This document shows, in pieces, positions 7,578-14,846 of a DNA stretch of 19,279 nucleotides. How positions within the stretch are numbered: the first letter of the stretch is position 1; every line of letters starts with the position of its first letter. Source of the stretch: Nitrospira sp. UBA2082 (lineage in GTDB: Bacteria; Nitrospirota; Nitrospiria; Nitrospirales; Nitrospiraceae). Under the pieces are notes generated by a model, which saw nothing but the letters and a program-made list of their open reading frames with translations, was not told the origin of the DNA and did no database searches. The position numbers and the translations under genes are program-made. The DNA lies in assembly GCA_002331335.1 (NCBI GenBank), contig DCZO01000016.1, positions 250,833 through 270,111 of the forward strand, in the 5' to 3' direction.

Positions 7578-8176
7578 TGTCAGGGAAGGCCGGTACGTTT
7601 ATTGTCGGAGCAGTGATCGGCATTTTGCTGATCGCGGTGGTGTTTGGTGGAGAGGCAGCGGTCTCGAGAACCGAGTTCTGCATCAGCTGCCATTCAGAAA
7701 TTTATCCCTATGAGGAGCTGAAGAAGTCCTCGCATTGGGGCGCGCTCGGCGCGGATCCTGGCTGCAAGGATTGCCATGTGCCTCAAGGGTTCTGGAATTT
7801 CCACAAAGCCATCTACACGCACGTGGTCGATGGGGTACCCTTCCTCATTAAGGAGTTCACCACCGACTACTCAACGGTGGAAAAATTCAATGAGCATCGT
7901 CCGGAGGCGGCCTTCAGAGCCAGAATGAAACTGAAGGAGTGGGATAGCCTCACGTGCAGGGCTTGCCACAAGAACGTGAAGGCCCCGGGTGCGTCAGCCA
8001 AGGCTGCGCATGCAAAAATGCAGACGGAAGGCGCCACGTGCATCGATTGCCACCAAAATCTGGTGCATAAGAAAGTTCCGGAGCACGATCTGAACGCCAG
8101 CTTGGCGCAGGGCCAACCGGTGGCGAAGGTCGAAAAGAAGAAGAAAGACGATGATGAGGAGGACGAGAAGGATTAA
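7577..8176 (+). CDS. cycB: Cytochrome cM552 (NapC/NirT-family tetrahaem quinone reductase)
   Basis: Membrane-anchored tetrahaem cytochrome thought to pass electrons from c554 to the quinone pool. The 199-residue product has one uncleaved N-terminal helix (about residues 6-24), then CxxCH motifs at residues 35, 63, 127 and 155, the NapC/NirT spacing pattern. WGALGADPGCKDCHVPQG and HKAIYTHVVDGVP are typical of the family. The start ATG overlaps the last base of the cycA stop, behind a strong GAGGAGGAG site at 7566-7574. The C-terminus (187-199) is an unusual run of four Lys then mostly Asp/Glu, seen in the sequence and without a known role. A long hairpin at 8209-8248 closes the unit. Confidence 0.93.
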   Translation: MSGKAGTFIVGAVIGILLIAVVFGGEAAVSRTEFCISCHSEIYPYEELKKSSHWGALGADPGCKDCHVPQGFWNFHKAIYTHVVDGVPFLIKEFTTDYSTVEKFNEHRPEAAFRARMKLKEWDSLTCRACHKNVKAPGASAKAAHAKMQTEGATCIDCHQNLVHKKVPEHDLNASLAQGQPVAKVEKKKKDDDEEDEKD

Positions 8177-8208
8177 CCTCGAATTCTTCTGAGAACCTCG
8201 TAAAGAAT

Positions 8209-8248
8209 GAACCGCCTTGCAGCTGGTTAGCCAGGTGCAAGGCGGTTC
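8209..8248 (+). terminator. Long hairpin ending the haoAB-cycAB unit
   Basis: A perfect 13-bp inverted repeat (8209-8221 with 8236-8248; arm GAACCGCCTTGCA) encloses a second 4-bp stem CTGG-TTAG-CCAG at 8223-8234, separated by one G:G mismatch. The following bases (TACTTTGTT) are only moderately T-rich. Likely a transcription terminator or 3' mRNA stabilizer for cycB. Confidence 0.7.
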
Positions 8249-8319
8249 TACTTTGTTCGCGTGTTAGTTGACGAGTCAGTCTATGTTATAGTTCTGTGCC
8301 ATTCTAAGAGGCTCACTGT

Positions 8320-9873
8320 ATGAACGGCTCGACGCGCAGTTGCTCCCCCTCCGTTGTTGTGATCATTTTCCTGGGAATCATCCTTGCGCTGCTTCCGTTG
8401 GCGAGCCGAGGTTACGCGCAATCGGAGGAAGACCAGCCTACATGGCTTGACGCACTCAAGAACCTGTCGAGCGAACGGATGCTCGCCGACGTGCGCATGT
8501 TAAGCAGCCCGGCGTTCAACGGACGGCAAGCCGGATCCCCCGATGACCTGCGATCCGCACAATGGGTTGCACAGGAACTGACTTCGGCAGGGGTACAGCT
8601 GCCGCGCATTGACAACAACGGAATCGCCTTCCCCTCTCCCGGGGACGGGAAGGAAAAGGCCGCCGGCATCATGGCCTCGATGGTCTCCACGCCACTCATC
8701 GGACCAGCCCCGATCGTTCGCACCGGCACAGCGGACCTGTTGGTCACAGCGCGGTTGAGTCAAGACTACTTCCCGGTCTTTGACTCACCTTCTGCAGATC
8801 TTCAGGGTCAAGTCGTCTTTATCGGTTACGGCATTGTCGATCCCGCTCAGGGAATTGACGATTACGCCAGCGTCGATGTGAAGGGCCGCATCGTGCTCTT
8901 CCTGCGTGGCAAGCCGGACCACTACCCAAGCCCTATCAGCCACGCCGATAAGGTCCGCTTCGCGCGAGATCGAGGAGCTTTGGCCTATCTGACTGCCACA
9001 GGGCCGATTATCAGCCCTTATGAAATTCGCCGCGGTGCCACGGGAAGACCCAGCGCATTGTATGGGCAGCTTCCCCCTGACCAGGCATTGCCCGGTGCAT
9101 GGATCAGCACGAAATTGGCTGAGACCCTCTTCGCCGGGAACGGTGAGGAAGGCAATTCTGACGGCCTTCGCGCATGCCAAGAACAACTGAATAACGCCCC
9201 ATCAGCGCAATCGCGCCTCACCAATCACTATGCCTCTCTCCATTGGAAAACCACGTTAGCCGATGGCGTACTGACGAATGTGGTGGGGATGATTCCTGGG
9301 ACAGGGCCGGATGCCATCGTCATCGGCGCCCATCGCGACCATTTCGGACGTCCAGCGGGCCTCTGGTTTCCTGGTGCTGACGACAATGCATCAGGAACGG
9401 CCGTCATGCTGGAGGTTGCACGGGTTCTTGGAAAAAGCGGCTTGCATCCTCAACGGTCGATCCTCTTTCTATCATTCAGCGGACAGGAGCGAGAGGTGCT
9501 CGGGGCACGTCTCTATACATCGAGACCCGTGCTCCCGCTCAGCTCAACGAAGGCCATGGTCAACATCGACCATGTCGGAGCGGGAGACGGAGTGTTAATC
9601 CTCCGTGTCGCAGAGTTGAAGAAATCCACGTTAAAGGAAGCAGGGTGGGCAACGGGTTTGGTAAGCAAGCTTGACTACTACGGATTCTTGCCCGGCGGGG
9701 ACGACGGACCGTTCAAAGAGGCAGGAATTCCAACCGTCAGCATCGCAAGCGGTGGGGTCCACCCGCACATGCAGCAGCCTACCGACACCGCCGACACAGT
9801 CAATCCTGAAATCTTGCGGAACATCGCACGGTACGTCCTCGCGCTCACCTGGCAACTGGCGAATTCTCAATAG
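8320..9873 (+). CDS. Secreted M28-family zinc metallopeptidase homologue with PA-like insert
   Basis: Exported protein of 517 residues with a signal peptide (about residues 1-33, ending GYA-Q). Residues about 125-290 resemble a protease-associated (PA) domain, for example QGQVVFIGYGIVDP. The M28 catalytic domain follows (about 315-510), with presumed zinc ligands in GAHRDH (His338), GADDNASG (Asp354/355), Glu390, NIDHVG (Asp417) and HPHMQQPTDTAD (His481/483). In characterised M28 aminopeptidases two adjacent Glu serve as general base and zinc ligand; here the first is Gln389, which questions normal peptidase activity. An AAGAGG-like site at 8306-8311 supports the ATG at 8320. It stands alone between the hao unit and a convergent lipoprotein gene, so its role in nitrification, if any, is unknown. 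Confidence 0.82.
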   Translation: MNGSTRSCSPSVVVIIFLGIILALLPLASRGYAQSEEDQPTWLDALKNLSSERMLADVRMLSSPAFNGRQAGSPDDLRSAQWVAQELTSAGVQLPRIDNNGIAFPSPGDGKEKAAGIMASMVSTPLIGPAPIVRTGTADLLVTARLSQDYFPVFDSPSADLQGQVVFIGYGIVDPAQGIDDYASVDVKGRIVLFLRGKPDHYPSPISHADKVRFARDRGALAYLTATGPIISPYEIRRGATGRPSALYGQLPPDQALPGAWISTKLAETLFAGNGEEGNSDGLRACQEQLNNAPSAQSRLTNHYASLHWKTTLADGVLTNVVGMIPGTGPDAIVIGAHRDHFGRPAGLWFPGADDNASGTAVMLEVARVLGKSGLHPQRSILFLSFSGQEREVLGARLYTSRPVLPLSSTKAMVNIDHVGAGDGVLILRVAELKKSTLKEAGWATGLVSKLDYYGFLPGGDDGPFKEAGIPTVSIASGGVHPHMQQPTDTADTVNPEILRNIARYVLALTWQLANSQ

Positions 9874-9949
9874 GAGATACGCGAGGCTAATCCGTTCTAT
9901 TCACGCGGCGTTCAGATCGTGTTCCGGAACCTTCTTCTGCACGCTCAGA

Positions 9950-10558
9950 TCAATGGCGCATATGAGCCCGTGAGGAATCCGGGAGCAGGCGGAACGACCT
10001 CAACATTTTCCCGCCCTTGGCGTCATACGCCACGAGACCGTACACATACTGATCGGTCGCAAAATAGACGAATTCGTTAGGGGCAGGTTGCTGTCGGAGG
10101 GTCACTCTCAACCCTTCCTTCACGCCTGTCAGTCGAACCAAAGAAATCTCGCTGCCGGGAGGCAGCAGGCCGGATGAGTCGAGCCAGTCGCGCAGCGAGG
10201 GGCTCGGCGATCGCTCGAACACACTGACTGTCAAACCAGAAGGTTCATGATCTGCGACCTGGCCGGTCGCGTTGTCTTTCCGTTGAAAGTGCACGCGGTG
10301 GACCGCCGCCGGCTGCGTGGTCGCCTGATGCGGGTCATCCAGGAGAAGCACATATTCGGTTGGGTAATATTTGACGGTAAAGCCATGGGTACGGTCAGTG
10401 TGCTTCTCCCGGCTCTCCGTCCGGACCACAGGCGACGGCTCCGTCGACTTGCCGACTTGCCGCACCGTGCTGCCGCAACCGGCCAAGACAAGACCCGCGA
10501 CAATCATCATTATTGAAAACCAACCGACTCGAAACAGGATCGGTGTACCGTTCGCCAT
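9950..10558 (-). CDS. Hypothetical outer-surface lipoprotein
   Basis: I do not recognise a family. From ATG 10558 the product is 202 residues, with hydrophobic residues about 11-24 and a clear lipobox LVLAGC (Cys28), so it is likely lipid-anchored after signal peptidase II cleavage. The rest is a compact polar domain, with a HGFTVKYYPTEY stretch (about 58-69), without cofactor motifs. I chose 10558 because GAGGAG lies 8 nt upstream on the minus strand and because this start places the lipobox at a normal distance; a longer reading to 10648 adds residues unlike a signal peptide. It converges with the M28 gene (77 nt between stops) and diverges from the cytochrome/NirK-like unit. Confidence 0.68.
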   Translation of the reverse strand: MANGTPILFRVGWFSIMMIVAGLVLAGCGSTVRQVGKSTEPSPVVRTESREKHTDRTHGFTVKYYPTEYVLLLDDPHQATTQPAAVHRVHFQRKDNATGQVADHEPSGLTVSVFERSPSPSLRDWLDSSGLLPPGSEISLVRLTGVKEGLRVTLRQQPAPNEFVYFATDQYVYGLVAYDAKGGKMLRSFRLLPDSSRAHMRH

Positions 10559-11187
10559 CTGATACGCTCCTCGTGCTTCCTGCCCCCGCGTGTGAAACCG
10601 TCGAATCATCACGGCGATCCACCGATAGGCTAGCAGAGGGTGGTGCACGGCTGATTCGGCGAATTCCCGCGCGCGTCATCTTGCACGGACGTGGCCAAAG
10701 TTGTCAATGCATCGGTGTGCAAACGGGACTCTCGGACCCCGTCGCTGCAATCCCACACAACCACGAGGCAATGATTTTTTAGTCAAGCATGTAGTGCGAG
10801 GCGTTGAGCCCTGTGGATTGTCCCAAGCACGTCGGACACACGAAACTGGCAGGGTATCGGCTCTCGGTCGGGGTTCGACGCAGGCGTGCAGTGTGGAGAC
10901 CCGTCGGCGGCGCGACCGCAAGTGCTTGAAGAGCAGTGCGGCCTCTTGACACTTTGTAATTTGCTATGTTACATCGCCTTGCTTAGCTCGAAAGAAAAGT
11001 GGCATAGTAGACAACTTTTCCCGGCCTGTGTTTGTGCCTGGATGGTCTCTCGCTGCTGCTATTGATGTGGAAGGTTGAGTGTATTTTCGATATGATGACT
11101 CAGAGAGAACACAACTGACGTGTCGCCATCAGGCGGGACGCCGTTCGTAGACCAGGCTCACTATTTTAGGAAAATAAGGAGGCGGGA
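10559..11187. other. Intergenic region between the divergent lipoprotein and cytochrome c genes
   Basis: No convincing gene. The short open frames lack ribosome sites and sensible composition. On the plus strand TTGACA at 10946-10951 is followed after 18 bases by TACATC (10970) preceded by TG, a weak candidate promoter that would give a leader of about 200 nt for the cytochrome gene. GAAAAGT at 10994-11000 and ACTTTTC at 11014-11020 form a 7-bp inverted repeat just downstream of it. The cytochrome c gene has a strong AAGGAGG at 11176-11182. No tRNA-like structure was seen. Confidence 0.4.
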
Positions 11188-11649
11188 ATGGCGGGAAGGA
11201 ATTTCGGTCTGGCATTCGTAGTGATGGGAAGTGCTCTGATTCTGTCAGGAGGCATGGCGTTCGCGGATGATGATCCCCCCTTGCCCCCGGTTCCAGCCGA
11301 GTATGCAGACAAAAAAATGCCGGCTGGCGGGTGGACGGATCCGAAGGCGATCGAAGAAGGAGAGCAGATTTACAAGGGCGATGTGAATCCGAACGTCAAC
11401 TGTGGCAGCTGCCATGGCAAAGACGGTCAACCGGTCAAGAAGGGTGCGCGGGACATGCGTGATCCGAAAAATATCTGCCGGTGGTCCGACGCGTACTGGT
11501 TCTGGCGGATCTCGGAAGGGATCCCGAAGACGAAAATGAAAGGGTTTAAGAACAGTCTGACAGAGGAGCAGATCTGGCATGTGATGGCGTTTGAGAATAT
11601 GTTCTCGAACGGCGGCAAGCCGCACGACCACTCGTGTTACAAACCGTAA
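11188..11649 (+). CDS. Exported monohaem cytochrome c, probable redox partner of the NirK-like pair
   Basis: Periplasmic class I-like cytochrome c of 153 residues. It has a signal peptide (about residues 1-26, ending AFA-D), one haem motif CGSCH at 72-76 and a probable axial Met117 in TKMKGF, followed by a C-terminal helix with LTEEQIWHVMAF (124-135). An extra Cys pair (Cys97 and Cys150) could form a disulfide. The start is supported by AAGGAGG 5 nt upstream. It is followed by two copper-nitrite-reductase-like genes on the same strand. Many NirK enzymes receive electrons from a small cytochrome c, so electron delivery to (or from) them is a reasonable inference. Confidence 0.85.
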   Translation: MAGRNFGLAFVVMGSALILSGGMAFADDDPPLPPVPAEYADKKMPAGGWTDPKAIEEGEQIYKGDVNPNVNCGSCHGKDGQPVKKGARDMRDPKNICRWSDAYWFWRISEGIPKTKMKGFKNSLTEEQIWHVMAFENMFSNGGKPHDHSCYKP

Positions 11650-11757
11650 GCAGGCGAGTAACGACAATGCCCTGGTCCGGGGCTGCAACCATTCGGTTCA
11701 TCCCGCGTCGTATGAGAGAAGACACTCTCGGGGCAGTCCAAAATCTAAGGAGGCACC

Positions 11758-12741
11758 ATGTCTATTAGTTTTTCTCGTTGTGTGCGCACGGCCGGATTGG
11801 TCGGCGCATTTATCATGACTCCCTATCTCGGCATCCATGCAGGCGTGGTGTCGGCTGAGACCATCAAGGCCCAACTGGCGTTTGCACCCAATGTTCCCCC
11901 TCCGATCAAACGAACCGAGCCCGCCACGGTCCTCGTCAACCTGACATCGGATGAGTGGACCGGTCCGCTAAGCGACGATAACAATTATGAGTTCTGGGGT
12001 TTTAATAAGAGCGTGCCAGGGCCCATGATCCGCGTCATGGTGGGCGATACGGTTGAAATTCGCATGAAGAACAACAAGGACAGCAAGGAATCCCACAATA
12101 TCGACTTCCATGCGATCACGGGACCCGGCGGAGGAGCCAGCCTGCTCAATAGCGAGCCAGGGCAGGAGAGCGGTGGAAGGTTTAAGATGATCATTCCCGG
12201 CATCTTTATGTATCACTGCGCCACCGCATCGCCGTCCATTCCCGAGCACGTTGCGAATGGCATGTACGGCACGATCGTCGTGGAGCCGGCTGGTGGGTTG
12301 AAGCCTGTCGACAAGGAGTATCAGATCACGCAAAGCGAGTTTTACACGAAAGAGGGTGCTGAGAAGGGCGAGACGATGGAATTTTCGTACGAAGCTGGGT
12401 TAGATGAGCGTCCTTCCCATGTGGTCTATAACGGCCATAAGACTTCGCTGGTCAAGAATCCCCTCAAAGCCAAGGCGGGGGAAACCGTTCGGATTTTCTT
12501 CACCAACGTAGGACCAAACTTTGTCGACTCTTTGCAACTCCTCGAGCAGCCGTTCGACAGGGTCTACATCGAGGGTTCCTTGACCGCGCCACCGGCGGAA
12601 AATGTCAAGGTGACCAAGGTTCCTACTGGTGGCGCGGTGATGGTTGAGTTTAAAGTCAAGACGGCTGGCACCTATACCCTCGTTGACCCAGTGGGCAATC
12701 GAAAGGACCTCGGCGCCATGGGTCTGCTGAAGGTAGATTAA
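11758..12741 (+). CDS. nirK: NirK-like two-domain cupredoxin, copy A: domain-1 copper ligands intact, domain-2 His residues lost
   Basis: Exported protein of 327 residues (signal peptide about 1-33, ending VSA-E) with the two cupredoxin domains of copper nitrite reductase. Using Alcaligenes NirK numbering, visible equivalents are His113 (H95, type 1), Asp116 (D98, catalytic), His118 (H100, type 2), His153 (H135, type 2), Cys154 (C136), His164 (H145) and Met169 (M150). The catalytic H255 position is Gln260 and the third type 2 ligand H306 is Pro311 (VDP instead of VDH); the 51-residue spacing between these two positions is preserved. Alone it should bind type 1 copper but not form a normal type 2 site. 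TAAGGAGG at 11746-11753 supports the start. The paralogue follows 55 nt downstream. It could be half of a heteromeric NirK, or only an electron-carrying cupredoxin. Confidence 0.85.
   Translation: MSISFSRCVRTAGLVGAFIMTPYLGIHAGVVSAETIKAQLAFAPNVPPPIKRTEPATVLVNLTSDEWTGPLSDDNNYEFWGFNKSVPGPMIRVMVGDTVEIRMKNNKDSKESHNIDFHAITGPGGGASLLNSEPGQESGGRFKMIIPGIFMYHCATASPSIPEHVANGMYGTIVVEPAGGLKPVDKEYQITQSEFYTKEGAEKGETMEFSYEAGLDERPSHVVYNGHKTSLVKNPLKAKAGETVRIFFTNVGPNFVDSLQLLEQPFDRVYIEGSLTAPPAENVKVTKVPTGGAVMVEFKVKTAGTYTLVDPVGNRKDLGAMGLLKVD
12021..12057 (+). repeat. 37-nt direct repeat, unit 1 (shared by the NirK-like paralogues)
   Basis: Identical base for base to 13060-13096. It encodes the segment PMIRVMVGDTVE in both proteins. 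The surrounding coding sequence is related but much more diverged, so this tract points to tandem duplication with local gene conversion or strong constraint. Confidence 0.9.
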
Positions 12742-12796
12742 CGGATCCAGCCAACGAGGCCATCTAAGAGCGTCATCAAAAATTAAAGGAGGCGTC

Positions 12797-13801
12797 ATGC
12801 CTAAGAGTTTCTTCCATAACATGCGTCATGCCGGATTCATCAGCGCATTGGTCATGGCTCCGTGTTTTGCCATCAATGCAGGGCTGGTGTCGGCGGAGAC
12901 CATCCAGGCTCAACTCGTGAAGGCTCCCAAGGTTCCCGCTCCCATCACGCGAACCCAGCCCGCCACCGTCGTGGTCAACCTGGAAGCGTCCGAATGGGAA
13001 GGGTTGATTAGCGACGATAATAGAATGGAGTTCTGGGGCATTAATGGAATGGTGCCAGCGCCCATGATCCGCGTCATGGTGGGCGATACGGTTGAAGTCA
13101 ATTTGAAGAACAAGAAGGACAGTAAGCAGAGTCACAATCTTGACTTCGGGAAAGCCACCGACGGAGCCGCGTTGGTCAGTGCGGAGCCCGGAAAAGAAGC
13201 GAAGCTCACATTTAAGGCCACCAAACAAGGCCTCTTTGTCTATCAGTCCTCCACCGCGGCCCCATCCAATATCCAACACCTGTTGAGCGGCATGTACGGC
13301 TTGATCCTCGTTGAGCCGGTCGGTGGGCTGAAGCCTGTCCAAGTAGAATACTATGTCATGCAGAGCGAATTTTACCTGAAGGACGGCAAGAAGAACGACA
13401 CCCTGCCTTTCTCGATCGATAGGGTCAAGGCGGCGGATGCGTCGTATATCGTGCATAACGGCCATATGACCGCGCTGGTCAAAGTTCCGCTCCGATCGAA
13501 AGTGGGAGAGACCACTCGTTGGTTCTACGGCAATGCCGGAGTCAACTTTGAATCTTCGTGGCACGTCATCGGCGAAATGCTAGACCGGGTATGGCCCGGA
13601 GGAGACGTGTCAAAAGCGCCGATTGAATATGTCCAAAGCACCCTGGTGGGGACGGGTGAAGCGACCATCGGAGAATTTAAAGGCGAAATGCCCGGCACGT
13701 TTGTGTCGGTTGACCACTCGCTTTTCCGTACCGAAAAAGGCGCCCTTGGCCTGCTCAAGATTGATGGTCCAACCAATGCTGAACTCTTCAAGGGTCTGTA
13801 G
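12797..13801 (+). CDS. NirK-like two-domain cupredoxin, copy B: domain-1 copper ligands lost, domain-2 His residues intact
   Basis: Exported 334-residue paralogue of the preceding gene (signal peptide about 1-33, ending VSA-E), alignable along its whole length. Relative to Alcaligenes NirK, His113 (H95), Asp116 (D98), His161 (H145) and Met166 (M150) are kept. The type 2 ligands H100 and H135 are Gly118 and Gln150, and the type 1 cysteine C136 is Ser151, so neither copper can bind normally in its own first domain. In contrast, domain 2 keeps His256 (H255, in SSWHVIGE) and His307 (H306, in VDHSLF), exactly the residues copy A lacks. AAAGGAGG at 12785-12792 supports the start. A strong terminator follows at 13849-13885. 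It is best viewed as a possible partner subunit for copy A rather than an independent reductase. Confidence 0.83.
   Translation: MPKSFFHNMRHAGFISALVMAPCFAINAGLVSAETIQAQLVKAPKVPAPITRTQPATVVVNLEASEWEGLISDDNRMEFWGINGMVPAPMIRVMVGDTVEVNLKNKKDSKQSHNLDFGKATDGAALVSAEPGKEAKLTFKATKQGLFVYQSSTAAPSNIQHLLSGMYGLILVEPVGGLKPVQVEYYVMQSEFYLKDGKKNDTLPFSIDRVKAADASYIVHNGHMTALVKVPLRSKVGETTRWFYGNAGVNFESSWHVIGEMLDRVWPGGDVSKAPIEYVQSTLVGTGEATIGEFKGEMPGTFVSVDHSLFRTEKGALGLLKIDGPTNAELFKGL
13060..13096 (+). repeat. 37-nt direct repeat, unit 2
   Basis: Identical base for base to 12021-12057, at the homologous place in the second NirK-like gene. Confidence 0.9.
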
Positions 13802-13848
13802 TCACTTGAGGGGAGAGATCAGGTAACGTATACAGAGTGACCTAACAC

Positions 13849-13885
13849 GGGGAGGGAGAGGGGACACCTCTTCCTCCCCTTTTTT
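13849..13885 (+). terminator. Strong Rho-independent terminator after the NirK-like pair
   Basis: GGGGAGGGAGAGG at 13849-13861 pairs with CCTCTTCCTCCCC at 13867-13879 (13 bp with one G·U), with a 5-nt loop, followed by TTTTTT at 13880-13885. It ends the cytochrome/NirK-like transcription unit. Confidence 0.9.
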
Positions 13886-14258
13886 ATGATTGAGAAACAG
13901 CTGCGAGCAACTCGTGCATACGTTGTCCTACATCGGCAGGTGCTCATCTACACTGCGACGGGTCCCTGTCCCCCTCGTAGAACAGATTGGTTTTACAGAA
14001 GGTATTGACAAAGCAAAGGGTCTCCTGATATTAAGCATGCGCTTATCTCGTTTTGAATCTGAGAAGATACCCTATGCGGATTCTAGGATTTTATTCGTAG
14101 GCAATTAGGTAGAGGGACAGCCATTTCTATCTCAGCGGCTCCCGACTTGCGATTAAACATTTCTCCGAACTTAAACCGCATCCCTCGCTGTGTGATTTTA
14201 TCTCACGGGTCACGCAGCAGTCTGGCGGTGCAACAACATCACTTACAGGAGGGTCAAC
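13886..14258. other. Intergenic region with the promoter and long leader of the DUF1566 gene
   Basis: No convincing gene. A possible 72-codon frame from TTG 13890 has no ribosome site and an ordinary random-looking product. The region contains the 14005-14034 promoter and a leader of about 218 nt. I saw no clear riboswitch or tRNA fold in the leader. Confidence 0.5.
14005..14034 (+). promoter_or_regulatory. Sigma-70 promoter with extended -10 for the DUF1566 gene
   Basis: A perfect TTGACA at 14005-14010 is followed after 18 bases by TATTAA at 14029-14034, with TG at 14026-14027 forming an extended -10 (TGN-TATTAA). It lies just after a strong terminator and upstream of the only plus-strand gene in this stretch. 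Start of transcription is expected near 14041. Confidence 0.6.
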
Positions 14259-14807
14259 ATGAAAAGTAGAAGAAGTAACTGGGTGGGCGGCATCGGCACT
14301 ATGGGGCTGGCTGTCGGCTTCCTGGTGCTGGCGGGTTTTGCTGTAGGAACCGCACCTTCTGACGCCCAAGCCGGTCCTTTGGCGGAGTTCCAAGGCGGCA
14401 AGGCGGTGGGGTTGTCGGCGAGGTTTACCATTTTGGATTCATTTAATAAAGAGGCGGCGCTGGACAATGAGACCGGATTGGTGTGGGAAATGATACCGGC
14501 GCGAGTGATGACGGTGTGGAAAAATGCCGCCGGTATCTGTGCAAAAAAGACCGTCGGTGGAAAAGGTGGCTGGCGTTTGCCCACACTCAAAGAGTTGGAG
14601 ACATTGGCGGATCATACGATCTATCCTCCCCCGGCCCTCCCAACCGGCCATCCCTTTTCCAACATCGAGTTTCATGGCTATTGGACGGCGACGGAGCATG
14701 AAGAGTATCCGTTCAGCGCGTGGGACGTCAACTTCGACTATGGTATCATCGGTAACGATTTTAAGATCAACAGGAACTTTGTCTGGTGTGTGCACGATAA
14801 AGAATAG
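14259..14807 (+). CDS. Exported DUF1566 (Lcl C-terminal-like) domain protein
   Basis: 182-residue secreted protein with an N-terminal signal peptide or anchor (about residues 13-38, ending AQA-G). The rest matches the DUF1566 pattern by recognition: LDNETGLVWE (about 68-77), GGWRLPTLKELETL (105-118) and YWTATEHEEYPFSAWDVNFDYG (140-161). This domain resembles a C-type-lectin/formylglycine-enzyme-like fold; its function is generally unknown, often extracellular binding. AGGAGGG at 14247-14253 lies 5 nt from the ATG. It has its own promoter and a terminator at 14847-14875, so it is monocistronic. No link to nitrification can be read from the sequence beyond its location. Confidence 0.8.
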   Translation: MKSRRSNWVGGIGTMGLAVGFLVLAGFAVGTAPSDAQAGPLAEFQGGKAVGLSARFTILDSFNKEAALDNETGLVWEMIPARVMTVWKNAAGICAKKTVGGKGGWRLPTLKELETLADHTIYPPPALPTGHPFSNIEFHGYWTATEHEEYPFSAWDVNFDYGIIGNDFKINRNFVWCVHDKE

Positions 14808-14846
14808 TCGTATCAGAATAGAGTTTTTGGTCATTGGGTAATTTGT

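Noticed and set aside
8268..8292. Possible promoter before the M28 gene (TTGACG 8268-8273, TATAGT 8287-8292)
   Set aside because: The spacing is only 13 bases, too short for a normal sigma-70 promoter; not called.
10770..10785. T-run near 10775 as a terminator
   Set aside because: No stable hairpin directly precedes it on either strand.
10676..10949. Short open frames on both strands in the lipoprotein-cytochrome gap
   Set aside because: No Shine-Dalgarno, Arg/Cys-rich random-looking products, mutually overlapping; typical of GC-rich non-coding DNA.
11075..11096. TTGAGT and TATGAT before the cytochrome c gene as a promoter
   Set aside because: Only 10 bases lie between the two boxes, so they cannot be one promoter.
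13890..14108. Possible small gene of 72 codons from TTG 13890
   Set aside because: No ribosome site, directly follows a terminator, contains the promoter of the next gene, and the product has no signal, helix or motif.
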